Shown: piece by piece, positions 53,778 to 62,038 of the stretch
How the letters are laid out: every line of letters starts with the position of its first letter
How positions within the stretch are numbered: the first letter of the stretch is position 1
Origin: Burkholderia oklahomensis C6786
GTDB taxonomy: Bacteria > Pseudomonadota > Gammaproteobacteria > Burkholderiales > Burkholderiaceae
Assembly (NCBI RefSeq): GCF_000959365.1
Contig: NZ_CP009555.1
Location: forward strand, 62,001-126,000
DNA: 64,000 bases
Direction of reading: 5' to 3'
Translations under genes and position numbers: made by a program
The notes under the pieces: generated by a model
The model's database searches: none
Seen by the model: the letters and a program-made list of their open reading frames with translations, nothing else
Told to the model about the DNA's origin: nothing

Positions 53778-54243
53778 GGCAGCGCACCAGCGTCTCGATC
53801 ATCGTCGACATCAGCGCGACATCATGCTCGTTGCAGCCGAGCTTGAGCGTCACACCGTTAGGTAGCTGCGCGACAAGCTGGGACGGCGGCGACATGGACT
53901 CTCGCGATTGCGCAATCCCCATGCGAGTCGGTCGCCCTCGAACGTCAGTGACTGATGCCTCGATCTCGCCGATCTGAACCACGGGCACGAATGCCGGAGC
54001 TTGGCTCTCGATCGCCTTGCTTGCTGCAGCTCCGTTGCGCTCGCGCTCGTAGTCTCTGATCCACTTGCGTAGCAGGTTCGCGTTCACTGCGTGGTCCAGC
54101 GCCATCCTCGCAACTGACACTCCAGGTTGCATGCATGCCTGAACCAATTCCCGCTTGGCCTGCGGATCAAAACGCCGGCGCCGCCCGTCGCGTTCGAAGC
54201 CTGTCACCAGGCGTGACTTCAGATCGTTGCCGTGCTCTGTCAT
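53758..54243 (-). CDS. tnpA: IS66 accessory protein TnpA
   Basis: A protein of 161 residues from MTEHGNDLKSRL at 54243. The HTH segment is DPQAKRELVQACMQPGVSVARMALDHAVNANLLRKWIRDYE and the C-terminal LPNGVTLKLGCNEHDVALM is typical. An upstream in-frame ATG at 54264 is an alternative start. Confidence 0.9.
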   Translation of the reverse strand: MTEHGNDLKSRLVTGFERDGRRRRFDPQAKRELVQACMQPGVSVARMALDHAVNANLLRKWIRDYERERNGAAASKAIESQAPAFVPVVQIGEIEASVTDVRGRPTRMGIAQSRESMSPPSQLVAQLPNGVTLKLGCNEHDVALMSTMIETLVRCHVPARQ

Positions 54244-54326
54244 TGCGTCCACTTCCTCGTTCAAGTGGACATAAGCGTCGCCGCTCTAGCTTCCCAGGAA
54301 CAGGGCGTCGATCATTGATCGCTTAC

Positions 54327-54471
54327 GTACCGTCTCGCCGACGCCGACTGAGCGACTCGCCTCCATATGGCTATAGCCCTGGTCGAGCACTAGGCAGGCG
54401 GCTTGCCGTTTGAACTCCGGGGAAAACGTACGTCGTTGCTTGCTCATCAGACACCTCTTCATGGCGAACAT
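54327..54471 (-). pseudogene. IS3-family orfA, 5' remnant
   Basis: The minus-strand frame from about 54450 reads MSKQRRTFSPEFKRQAACLV LDQGYSHMEASRSVGVGETVR and breaks exactly at the IS66 inverted repeat (54326). It is the HTH start of an IS3 OrfA whose orfB end lies at 51365-51640. Confidence 0.85.
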
Positions 54472-54525
54472 TTTCGCCTAAATCAGTGTCCGGATTCATT
54501 AGACCACTACAAACGGGGACTACAG

Positions 54526-55926
54526 GTGATCAAGGAAAATTTCACGACCGAACGTGTGGCGGGTTACGGGTGCGTACCTGGACGACAACAGACGATCTAC
54601 TGGGACAAGAAGCAGCAAGGACTCGGTCTTCGCGTGACGGCTTCGGGCGTGAAGTCCTATGTATTTGAGGGCCGCTTGTTTGGCAAGACCGTTCGCATCA
54701 CCATCGGCTCGCCGAACGCGTGGCTGCTGGAGCGACACGCCACGACCGAAGCCGCAACCGGAAAAACCATCGAACGCCTCGGTGCGAGACAGGAGGCGGC
54801 CCGACTTAAAGCGCTGATGGATCGTGGCATTGATCCTCGCGAAGAAAGAGCAGAACAGCGCGCTCAGCATGAAGCCCGCAAACTCGAATCTCTCAGGCAA
54901 AACGCGACTGTATCGGAAGCATGGTCCGCCTATCTGGACGCACACCGCAACAAATGGAGTGATCGACACTACTACGATCACGAGAAGCTCGCACAAGCGG
55001 GCGGCCTACCTTGGAAGCGTGGACGTGGGACGACGATTCCTGGGCCGCTGGCGACGCTAATGCCGCTGAAGCTGACAGATCTCAACGCCGAGCGAGTGGC
55101 TACCTGGCTTGCGGCCGAAGCAGAAAAGCGGCCAACGAACGCTGAGCAGAGTTATCGCAAACTGCGTGCATTCATTCGGTGGTGCGATGACATGCCGGAA
55201 TACTCAGGATCTATTGCTCCAAATGCGTACACCGCTCGTGCCGTGCGCGCAGCAGTGCCACGCACCAAGGCAAAAAGCGATTGCCTCCAGAGAGAACAGC
55301 TGCTTGCGTGGTTCAGCGCCGTACGTCAAATAGACAATCCGGTTATCAGCGCATACTTGCAGGGGCTCCTACTTACTGGGGCTCGCCGCGAAGAACTCGC
55401 CGCATTGCGCTGGAAGGACGTGGACTTCCGCTGGCGCAGTCTGACCATGAACGACAAGATTGAGGGAACCGGCGGCCGCACTATCCCACTTACGCCATAT
55501 CTCGCGAGCCTCCTGATGCATCTCAAGCAGATGAACGAGATGCCGCCGAACAGACGGCAGTTGGCCAGCCTCACCGAAAAGGGAAAATCTTGGTCGCCCT
55601 CTGAATGGGTGTTCACCAGCAACAGATCGGAGGACGGAAAGATCGCCGAGCCCAGAAAGGCCCACAACGGTGCACTCGAGGCCGCCGATCTGCCTCACCT
55701 CACATTGCACGGACTGCGACGGTCATTCGGTACGCTTTCGGAATGGGTTGAAGTCCCTGTTGGCGTCGTCGCGCAGATCCAAGGACACAAACCGTCCGCG
55801 TTGGCCGAGAAACACTATCGACGTCGGCCGCTAGATCTTCTGCGGATGTGGCACGATAAAATTGAGTCGTGGATGCTGCTGCAAGCAGGTCTCGACCATC
55901 TCGTTACTTCCGCGACGGACGCCTAA
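54526..55926 (+). CDS. Tyrosine-type site-specific integrase (DUF4102/P4-like)
   Basis: About 466 residues from GTG 54526. The N-terminal DUF4102 domain reads TIYWDKKQQGLGLRVTASGVKSYVFEGRLFGKTVRITIGSP, a helical core-binding domain follows (VATWLAAEAEKRPTNAEQSYRKLRAFIRW), then the catalytic domain with GARREELAALRWKDVD (first Arg), TLHGLRRSF (His-x-x-Arg) and LAEKHYRRRPLDLL (Tyr). All catalytic residues are present. It marks the left edge of an integrated island. The start is uncertain because the IS3 remnant abuts it. No adjacent tRNA was found, possibly lost with the IS insertions. Confidence 0.9.
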   Translation: MIKENFTTERVAGYGCVPGRQQTIYWDKKQQGLGLRVTASGVKSYVFEGRLFGKTVRITIGSPNAWLLERHATTEAATGKTIERLGARQEAARLKALMDRGIDPREERAEQRAQHEARKLESLRQNATVSEAWSAYLDAHRNKWSDRHYYDHEKLAQAGGLPWKRGRGTTIPGPLATLMPLKLTDLNAERVATWLAAEAEKRPTNAEQSYRKLRAFIRWCDDMPEYSGSIAPNAYTARAVRAAVPRTKAKSDCLQREQLLAWFSAVRQIDNPVISAYLQGLLLTGARREELAALRWKDVDFRWRSLTMNDKIEGTGGRTIPLTPYLASLLMHLKQMNEMPPNRRQLASLTEKGKSWSPSEWVFTSNRSEDGKIAEPRKAHNGALEAADLPHLTLHGLRRSFGTLSEWVEVPVGVVAQIQGHKPSALAEKHYRRRPLDLLRMWHDKIESWMLLQAGLDHLVTSATDA

Positions 55927-56253
55927 ACTGGTGGTGAAGCGGAAAAACGGCGCCTGGACGCTAACGGCCACACCTAAAACCACTCATAGCTGAGCAGGTT
56001 GCAAAAACCCGATGATGCAGCAGTACCTGCGCCTTATTTGACAAGGCTTAGCGCGCAAACCTACGCCGAGACCTACGCCCGCACTTTTGAGGACGGGCCG
56101 TTACCGATCCGTTGTGGGCGTTCAGCACGTCCCCACGCGGTTCAAAAGCGCCCCGCAGCTCCCTCAACGCTAGGGTCTCCGGATGGAGCCGGTGAACGGT
56201 TGGTAGTAACTGAAATAATGCAGATCCGCCTGACCTCGTGGAGAAACCTGCCA
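55927..56253 (+). other. Gap after the integrase
   Basis: About 325 bases. An open frame runs through from 55999 into the next gene, but codon pattern and lack of homology suggest that translation starts at 56254. Nothing else is recognised. An attachment site could lie here but no repeat was identified. Confidence 0.3.
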
Positions 56254-57099
56254 ATGTCGCAACCAACCAACTCACCGCAGCCTGAAGCGCCGGAAAATAG
56301 CATCCAGTCCGTAGCCGCAGCAGCACCGGAAACTTGGCGGGAGACACTTAAGCAGCTCGCATGGCTAGCGGGTGCCGCAGTACTTTTTATCGATGATCTG
56401 AACCGAAAGGTTGCACAGTGGTTAGTCGATCATCCCGGCTTCGTCGATGGTATAGAGCGGTTTTTCAGAGCGTTGCAGGGAGTTCCCAGGAAAGCATGGG
56501 AGCAAGCCGCTATGCAAGGCTGGTATATCGCCAATGTAGCGCCATTTGAGTCTTGGGCATGGGCCGTTGAGGGCAGGCAGGCGCTAGACAACCGCATGAT
56601 CGGCTATTTGGACGATGCGAGGGACGAACTGGCAGCACGAATCTTGGCGCTCTATCCAGAACGAGCAGACATCCTCTGTGTGGCTTTCGACCTACACCGC
56701 GCAGAAAATTATATCGCCAGCATCCCATTGATGCTTACACAGGTCGATGGAATTTGCGCTCAGCATTTGAGCAAGACCTATTTTTTTTCAAAAACGAAAC
56801 GCTTCCAAACGTCCGTTAAGGATTTGATTGAACAGTCCGGCGATGATCTCACCGGCGCCTTCCTTTCAGCATTTTTGCTGCATACCCCGTTACTCGCAAC
56901 CATCGACGAAGCGACGAAAGCCGGAAAATCCAATGGCCCTAATCGCCACGGGATCTTGCATGGTTCAGTGGATCACTTGGACTACGGCTCAAAAGTCAAT
57001 GGATACAAGGCGTTTAGCCTGCTGTGCTTCGTCGCTTTCTGTTTCGACCTTCCAAGCGTCAAACGTCTCTCCAGCGGAACGCCGCTTGCAAGCGATTGA
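56254..57099 (+). CDS. Unknown protein with a possible HEPN-type RxxxxH motif
   Basis: A protein of 281 residues, with GGAG 10 bases before ATG 56254. The N-terminus is a hydrophilic linker (MSQPTNSPQPEAPENSIQ), then WRETLKQLAWLAGAAVLFIDD and a helical middle with aromatic residues (ERFFRALQGVPRKAWEQAAMQGWYIANVAPFESWAWAVE). The C-terminal part, PNRHGILHGSVDHLDYGSKVNGYKAFSLLCFVAF, contains R-x4-H inside an NRHxILHG motif. Such motifs occur in HEPN-like domains of defence and toxin proteins. It is the first cargo gene after the integrase. The function is unknown and the HEPN link is inference. Confidence 0.65.
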   Translation: MSQPTNSPQPEAPENSIQSVAAAAPETWRETLKQLAWLAGAAVLFIDDLNRKVAQWLVDHPGFVDGIERFFRALQGVPRKAWEQAAMQGWYIANVAPFESWAWAVEGRQALDNRMIGYLDDARDELAARILALYPERADILCVAFDLHRAENYIASIPLMLTQVDGICAQHLSKTYFFSKTKRFQTSVKDLIEQSGDDLTGAFLSAFLLHTPLLATIDEATKAGKSNGPNRHGILHGSVDHLDYGSKVNGYKAFSLLCFVAFCFDLPSVKRLSSGTPLASD

Positions 57100-57170
57100 T
57101 TGACATCATCACGAGATGAATTTCCGATGCGCTTAACGTGCGCACGGATTTTCCTTTCCCGACGACACGT

Positions 57171-57206
57171 AAAAAAGCCCGCGACCATTATTGGCAGCGG
57201 GCTTTT
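57171..57206 (-). terminator. Rho-independent terminator for the 30-residue peptide gene
   Basis: AAAAGCCCGC (57173-57182) pairs with GCGGGCTTTT (57197-57206), a 10-base stem with a 14-base loop, and read on the minus strand it is followed by a T-run. It lies 19 bases after the stop of the small minus-strand gene. Confidence 0.88.
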
Positions 57207-57224
57207 CGCAATACGCAAATCGAC

Positions 57225-57317
57225 TTAAGTGGATGCACCCAGATTCATTGAAGAAACCACCACGGTCGCACCGATGGCCAGCTTCTTGAGATTCAATTGC
57301 AGTTTTTTGATATCCAT
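57225..57317 (-). CDS. 30-residue peptide with RiPP-leader-like sequence
   Basis: ATG 57317 is preceded by CGGAGGAGTGTCT, a near-consensus ribosome-binding site. The peptide starts MDIKKLQLNLKKLAIGATVV and ends SSMNLGAST, and a strong terminator follows. The amphipathic basic start with alternating Leu (KKLxLNLKKL) resembles leader regions of several ribosomally made peptide families, followed by a small-residue tail rich in Ser, Thr, Val and Ala. No modification enzyme lies next to it. It could equally be a small membrane-active or toxin peptide. The clean expression signals make it a real gene; the role is open. Confidence 0.7.
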   Translation of the reverse strand: MDIKKLQLNLKKLAIGATVVVSSMNLGAST

Positions 57318-57909
57318 AGACACTCCTCCGTTTGCAGTTAGATTAAGCTCGTACTTCGACACAGTTGGCTGCGCTGGAGTTGCTTTACGGTACATCTGAA
57401 CAGCCGCCACCTTATGCTGGGTGTCGAGACCACAAGGCCCGGTCCACGTAAGTCGACTCGACGAAAATAATTGGTCGGGTAGGCTCTGCCGGGTGGCATC
57501 GGCAGTAAAAGCGGCCTGTACGTAATCTAGCAGACTGCCCAGGCCGTGTAAATGCACTACGCGCTAGTGGTAAACCGGTCCTCGGGTGCCTCAAGGCTCG
57601 CCAGCCGCCTGCCGTGATCGCCGGCAACGAGCGGCGGACTTCGAGCGGTCTCGTGCGGTCCCGTGCGGTCTCGCGCGGTCCGCTGGTGAACTCGGGCAGC
57701 CAAAACAACTTTTTCCCGTCACATGAGCAGGCAAATTACCGCGCCTCCCCGATCTCCCGGCCAACGGTCAAGCTGCGTGACTCGAATACTGGCCGTCGTC
57801 CGGCAGCCAGCCAGGAAAATTGCAATCTATCTTCAGCGACTTTCTTGTACCCTGCCAACGTGGTTCTCGTGATAGCCTGCCGTCACGCCACCGGATATTC
57901 TCAAGTGCC
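57318..57909. other. Long non-coding stretch with a decameric tandem repeat
   Basis: About 590 bases with no supported protein gene. It should contain the promoter of the 30-residue peptide gene (minus) and of the pentapeptide gene (plus). A four-copy 10-base repeat lies at 57641-57680. Open frames here are short and overlapping, without ribosome-binding sites. Confidence 0.4.
57641..57680. repeat. Four tandem 10-base repeats (TCGTGCGGTC type)
   Basis: TCGAGCGGTC, TCGTGCGGTC, CCGTGCGGTC and TCGCGCGGTC follow each other without spacer. The helical-turn period of 10 bases would place the GCGGTC cores on one face of the DNA, as for iterated protein-binding sites. Confidence 0.7.
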
Positions 57910-58889
57910 ATGTCAAACTACAAAGAAGACGCTACGGGCCCCAAACGCTTTACGGAAAATGATAGTCAAACTCGCCAGGAACGAGGCACCTCTGACGCTG
58001 CCTCTGAGCCGTACACGCCCGAAACGTGCGCCGCACTCATAGAACGACTCAAAACCTCCACCCGCACAAAATGCGAAGGCGGTTCATTTCCGAAACACGT
58101 TATCGGGGTCGACTTCACTGGATTTGATTTCACAAACATAAGCGCGAAAGAAGTTGTTTTTGAGTCGTGCAAATTTATATATTGCACCTTCAATGGCACT
58201 TACTTCAGAAAAGCACAGTTCAACAAGTGCGACTTCACAGGATCGAGATTCAAGGATTGCAATTTCCGAGACTGCACATTATCCGGAAGCGATTTCAAAT
58301 ACACGCAATTTAGCGGCACGCTAATCTCAACAACAGAGCTACTACTCAATGCGCCGACCTGGTTAAATGTAAAACGCGAATTCATGATGTCGCTCCGCAA
58401 GAACGCAGAGAGCGTCGGCGACGTCGAGTCCGCCAAGATGTTTATCCGTGAGGAATTGAAGGCTGCGAGGAAGTACTGCCAAGAGGGATGGCGCCATCAA
58501 GGATCGTACTACAAAAAAAGTATCCAAGCATCTCAGATCGACTTTTGCTTTTCCTTGAATCTGTAGGCTACGGATTTGATTGGCATTTTTGGGGGCACGG
58601 CGAATATCCCGCTAAGCTCGGACGCTTTATCTTGATTTCACTTCTGATAGCAGGTGCAGTCACCCTAGGTTTCGATGACGCAATATCTCTGAACGTCACA
58701 CCCGTCAGCACATTCTTGCACACTTACGTTCAAGCAACCATTGCAGTAATTTGCACATTCCTGGGAGTTTCTCGAGATGCCACGCTTCCTTCCGTCCCGG
58801 AGCCACTGCGCATTTCACTTGTCTTATTTAGATACGTAGCGCTCGCCTTCTTCACAAGCTCGCTATTTAGACGACTCTCTCGGCGATAA
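57910..58889 (+). pseudogene. Pentapeptide-repeat membrane protein with an A7 frameshift
   Basis: From ATG 57910 a hydrophilic N-terminus leads to pentapeptide repeats (VDFTGFDFTNISAKEVVFESCKF, FRKAQFNKCDFTGSRFKDCNFRDCTLSGSDFKYTQF) and a helical part ending EGWRHQGSYYKK. There a run of seven A (TACAAAAAAAGTATCC, about 58510) changes frame. The original frame stops at 58566, while the other frame continues KKYPSISDRLLLFLESVGYGFDWHFWGHGEYP and two hydrophobic segments to 58889. Homologous layouts (pentapeptides plus C-terminal membrane helices) suggest a single protein. The homopolymer could be a mutation, a sequencing error or a site of transcriptional slippage. Confidence 0.75.
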
Positions 58890-58893
58890 AATT

Positions 58894-59598
58894 ATGAAGC
58901 AATTCAAAGCTCATGATGGAATAATCGTTGACGTTCGATTATTCGGCTCTATGGCGCGAGGTGACTCAGACAATCATAGTGACTTGGATATACTCGTCGT
59001 AACTGATGCCGGAAAACCGGACACAAGCAAGCTGCATGAATGGATATCACAGAGGTATAACGCGAACGCGGATCTCTCAATTTACAGCCTGGAACGACTT
59101 AAGTCCATGTTCGTAGATGGACATCTTTTCGCGTGGCACCTCTACCAAGAATCGCACCATCTCGAATACGAAGACACCGTCGATTCAATGACAATCCTCG
59201 GCAAACCGTGCCCCTACACGTCGGCGTACAGAGATGTTGCTGAGTTGCTTGGCCTATTAAAGACCATCAGAGATGAATCAATGAGTAGCTTCAGCCTTAC
59301 ATTCGAGGCTGGACTCATATACGTGTGCGCCCGTAATATCGCGCTGTCGGCGTCATGGCACATGAGTGATGGAATAAAATTCGGACGCAACTCCCCATTC
59401 GAGGTCGCGACGGGTGAACTGACCTTCCCGATTCCTCGTGCGGACTTTGAGGTGCTGGCGGCATGCCGACACGCATCGACCCGTGGCAAGACAGTAGCAC
59501 CGCCTGATCGCCGTTGGCTGGTGGCGCAAGCAACTTTGTGTCATAAATGGGCAAGTGAAGTTAGCCGGTGGATATTGGAGAAAGAACATGTCAACTAA
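58894..59598 (+). CDS. Nucleotidyltransferase-domain protein (MNT type)
   Basis: A protein of 234 residues. IIVDVRLFGSMARGDSDNHSDLDILVVTD gives the GS...DxD nucleotidyltransferase motif with all catalytic residues. The C-terminal half is helical (RDVAELLGLLKTIRDESMSSF SLTFEAGLIYVCARNIALSASWHMSDG), as in HEPN-like partners of MNT antitoxins, but without a clean R-x4-6-H motif. MNT proteins AMPylate partners or nucleic acids in toxin-antitoxin and defence systems. It starts 4 bases after the pentapeptide gene and overlaps the next gene, so the three form one unit. Confidence 0.85.
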   Translation: MKQFKAHDGIIVDVRLFGSMARGDSDNHSDLDILVVTDAGKPDTSKLHEWISQRYNANADLSIYSLERLKSMFVDGHLFAWHLYQESHHLEYEDTVDSMTILGKPCPYTSAYRDVAELLGLLKTIRDESMSSFSLTFEAGLIYVCARNIALSASWHMSDGIKFGRNSPFEVATGELTFPIPRADFEVLAACRHASTRGKTVAPPDRRWLVAQATLCHKWASEVSRWILEKEHVN

Positions 59599-59921
59599 AC
59601 GCCGGTTCAGGGACCATGTAGAAATCGAACGAGAGGTACTGAACTTTGTCAACTGCTCTGCTTTCGCTCCTGTTGAACTTTGCGGCTTGACTGTCGCTGG
59701 CATTGAGACGTGGGCGCGTGAAGCCCGCAACACCGGATCGTCACAGCAAGTAGTTGCCGAACTAGCGGGAACATTGCGGGAACTCGCGGAACGCTGCCGC
59801 TTGAACGCCGACCAGAGCCGAGACGTGTTCGAGGAAGAGGATTTAGTATCACGAGGCACTATCGACGCATGCGTCGCCAAACTTAAGCGGCAGCTCAAAG
59901 CCCGAGCCTGTCAGATTTTTA
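59588..59921 (+). pseudogene. Unknown protein, C-terminus interrupted by IS256
   Basis: ATG 59588 lies within the end of the nucleotidyltransferase gene (11-base overlap). The frame reads MSTKRRFRDHVEIEREVLNF, VNCSAFAPVELCGLTVAGIETWAREARN and LREEL-type helices (ELAGTLRELAERCRLNADQSRDVFEEEDLVSRGTIDACVAKLKRQLKA). Around 59909 the IS256 inverted repeat begins and the frame ends inside the element at 59938. At least the last few residues are foreign. No family was recognised. Coupling suggests a partner of the nucleotidyltransferase. Confidence 0.65.
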
Positions 59922-61267
59922 GTGTGCTGAGGTCATGAGACGATAACGGAACTAACGTCCTATGACCGATGCAACTGTGACCAAGAAGAGCAAGAACCCG
60001 AAGGCACCGAAGCTGTTTCCCGATGAGCTGATCGATCAGTTGCTTGCCCAGGTTCAGGGCAAGGATGCCGAGTCGATCCTGGGCGAATCGGGGCTGGCCG
60101 GCCAGCTCAAGAAGCAACTGGCCGAGCGCATGCTCGCGGCCGAGTTGAGCCACCATCTGGAAGCCGAGACCGAGCAAGGCAGGGCCGGTAACCACCGCAA
60201 CGGCACCAGCCCCAAGACGGTCCTGACGCCCAACGGCGAACTGAAGCTGGATATTCCGCGCGATCGACAGGCGACGTTCGAGCCGCAGTTGGTCGGCAAG
60301 TACCAACGCCGGCTGCCAGGCTTCGACGACCACGTGATCAGCATGTATGCGCGCGGCATGAGCGTTCGCGAGATTCAGGGCCATCTGCTGGAACTGTACG
60401 GGTTGCAAGTCTCGCCCGACCTGATTTCGACGGTCACCGACGAGGTGCTGGCCGACGTCGAACAGTGGCAGCAGCGGCCGCTCGAGGCCATGTATCCGAT
60501 CGTGTACTTTGACGCGCTGCGGCTGAAGATCCGCGACGAAGGCACGGTCAAGAACAAGGCGGTCTATCTGGCGCTGGGCATCCGCGCCGACGGCCGCAAG
60601 GAAGTACTGGGTTTGTGGATCGAGCAAACCGAAGGCGCCAAGTTCTGGCTGAAGGTCTTCAACGAGCTGAAGAACCGCGGCTTGCACGACATCCTGATCG
60701 CGGTGGTCGATGGGTTGCGCGGCTTCCCCGAAGCGATCGAGGCAGTCTATCCGGCCGCCCAAATCCAGACCTGCATCGTGCATCTGATCCGCAATTCGCT
60801 GAATCTGGCGAGCTGGAAGGATCGCAAGCCGCTGGCTGCCGCGATCAAGCCGATCTATCAGGCCGCCACGGCCGAGGCGGCGGCAGCGGCGCTCGACGCC
60901 TTTGCGCAAAGCGAGTGGGGGCGCAAATTCCCTACCGTCGCGGCCATGTGGCAGCGCCAATGGGAACAGGTAATCCCCTTCTTCGCCTATCCGCCCGAGG
61001 TGCGTCGAATCGTATATACGACAAACGCTATCGAGAGCATGCACATGCAGTTGCGCAAGATCGTCAAGAACCGCGGCCACTTCCCGAGCGACGAAGCCGC
61101 CAGCAAACTGCTGTATCTGGCCTTGCGCAACATCGAAAAGGATTGGAAGATGCCGCCTATCACCTGGCGGCAAGCAGTCAATCAGTTCGCCATTCTGTTC
61201 GGCGAGCGATTCACCTCCGCCATCAGCTGAGATTTTTAACCGGCCTCAGCACACGAAATTCCTGACA
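59909..61267 (+). mobile_element. IS256-family insertion sequence
   Basis: The terminal repeats are TGTCAGATTTTTAGTGTGCT and the next bases GAGG at 59909-59932, matched by the reverse complement of 61244-61267 (TGTCAGGAATTTCGTGTGCT, then GAGG): 20 of 24 bases agree. A single complete transposase gene lies inside. No target-site duplication was found, so sequence beside the element may have been deleted; the genes on the two sides are unrelated. Confidence 0.88.
59962..61230 (+). CDS. IS256-family transposase
   Basis: A protein of 422 residues. N-terminus: FPDELIDQLLAQVQGKDAESILGESGLAGQLKKQLAERML. The mutator-type DDE core includes YPIVYFDALRLKIRDEG (first Asp), LIAVVDGLRGFPEAIEAVYP (second Asp) and the TCIVHLIRNSL (C/H) motif, and the final Glu lies in VYTTNAIESMHMQLRKIVKNRGHFP. 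It is intact. Its C-terminal segment matches the fragment fused to the IS481 transposase at 19298. Confidence 0.95.
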   Translation: MTDATVTKKSKNPKAPKLFPDELIDQLLAQVQGKDAESILGESGLAGQLKKQLAERMLAAELSHHLEAETEQGRAGNHRNGTSPKTVLTPNGELKLDIPRDRQATFEPQLVGKYQRRLPGFDDHVISMYARGMSVREIQGHLLELYGLQVSPDLISTVTDEVLADVEQWQQRPLEAMYPIVYFDALRLKIRDEGTVKNKAVYLALGIRADGRKEVLGLWIEQTEGAKFWLKVFNELKNRGLHDILIAVVDGLRGFPEAIEAVYPAAQIQTCIVHLIRNSLNLASWKDRKPLAAAIKPIYQAATAEAAAAALDAFAQSEWGRKFPTVAAMWQRQWEQVIPFFAYPPEVRRIVYTTNAIESMHMQLRKIVKNRGHFPSDEAASKLLYLALRNIEKDWKMPPITWRQAVNQFAILFGERFTSAIS

Positions 61268-61867
61268 CGTCCCACGTCGTCGAACGCGGGCGACGATCCG
61301 GCGCTGTGCCGTGACGCCAATATCACGGCGCTGCACATGCTGCTCGACACGCCCGAACTCAAGACGGTTGTACTCGTCATGACGGACCGCGACGTAATCG
61401 GACAGACCTTCTCCCATCGCGACCAGACCGCGCCCCGCGCATCCGCCGCACTCGATGGGCTCGACCAGGCGGTAACGACTCTCGAGAGAGCCCACCGGCG
61501 CGTCGCGCTGGTCCTCGACAACCCGCGCCTACGCGATCCGCGACAGTGCATGGACCGTCGCCCGCTCGCGTGGCCATTCCTGCGGCATGCACTCGGCGTC
61601 GCCGACATGAGCGCGGCGAAGCGTTGCGCGATCGGCTACCGCGAACACGTCGCGCGCATGGCGCCGTTCACCGCGCTCATTGACGAGCTGAAGCGCCGCC
61701 ACCCCGCTCTGCTCGTCTACGACCCGGCAAACGCGCTATGCGACCGCAGCCGCGACACCTGTCCGATGACAAAGGATCGCCACTACCTCTATAGCTACGG
61801 CGATCACCTGTCCGACTACGGAAACGGACTCGTCGCCCGGCAGGTCTTGCCGTTGCTGCGCCGCTGA
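61268..61867 (+). pseudogene. O-acyltransferase C-terminal SGNH domain, 5' part lost to IS256
   Basis: Coding signal begins right at the IS end (PTSSNAGDDPALCRDANITA LHMLLDTPELKTVVLVMTD) and continues to HYLYSYGDHLSDYGNGLVARQVLPLLRR. YGDHLSDYGN is the Asp-x-x-His block of SGNH hydrolase domains at the C-terminus of OafA-type acyltransferase-3 proteins. The membrane acyltransferase domain and the Gly-Asp-Ser block are missing, so the fragment cannot work as the usual enzyme. It probably once modified a surface polysaccharide. Confidence 0.8.
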
Positions 61868-61910
61868 TCGCGCCGTGCGAATCAACACTCGTCCCATCCC
61901 TCATTGCTTG

Positions 61911-61946
61911 GGTTCTGGCGCCCATCCGCCTCGGATTGCCAGAACC
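61911..61946 (+). terminator. Possible terminator hairpin after the SGNH fragment
   Basis: GGTTCTGGC (61911-61919) pairs with GCCAGAACC (61938-61946), a 9-base perfect stem with an 18-base loop. A short T-rich stretch (ACTTTG) follows, which is weak for a rho-independent terminator. Confidence 0.45.
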
Positions 61947-62038
61947 ACTTTGCCGACTGGGGAACGGTCGGCGCTTTTTATTCCTATTGGCCGGTTGCGT
62001 CGGCCCCCTACCTCATGCGCATCACTCAAGGAGACCCT

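Larger units (their letters stand above)
51691..54326 (-). mobile_element. IS66-family element with both inverted repeats, inside an IS3 remnant
   Basis: The left end at 51691 reads GTAAGCGGTCGATTGACCAC. The reverse complement of the right end (54326 inwards) reads GTAAGCGATCAATGATCGAC, and both continue with GCCCT, an imperfect terminal repeat of about 25 bases. Flanking 8-mers (GTTAAATG on the left, GTACCGTC on the right) do not match, so no target duplication remains. That agrees with a deletion beside the element. It separates the IS3 orfB remnant (left) from the orfA remnant (right). Confidence 0.85.

Noticed and set aside
51683..54334. Target-site duplication of the second IS66
   Set aside because: The flanking octamers GTTAAATG and GTACCGTC differ, so no duplication is claimed.
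54403..54525. tRNA gene or attachment site next to the integrase
   Set aside because: Only IS3 orfA remnant sequence is present upstream; no cloverleaf or direct repeat could be identified.
58505..58520. Programmed -1 ribosomal frameshift at the A7G run
   Set aside because: The reading-frame phase does not match the standard X XXY YYZ arrangement (codons are AAA AAA AGT), so ribosomal slippage is less likely than an indel or transcriptional slippage.
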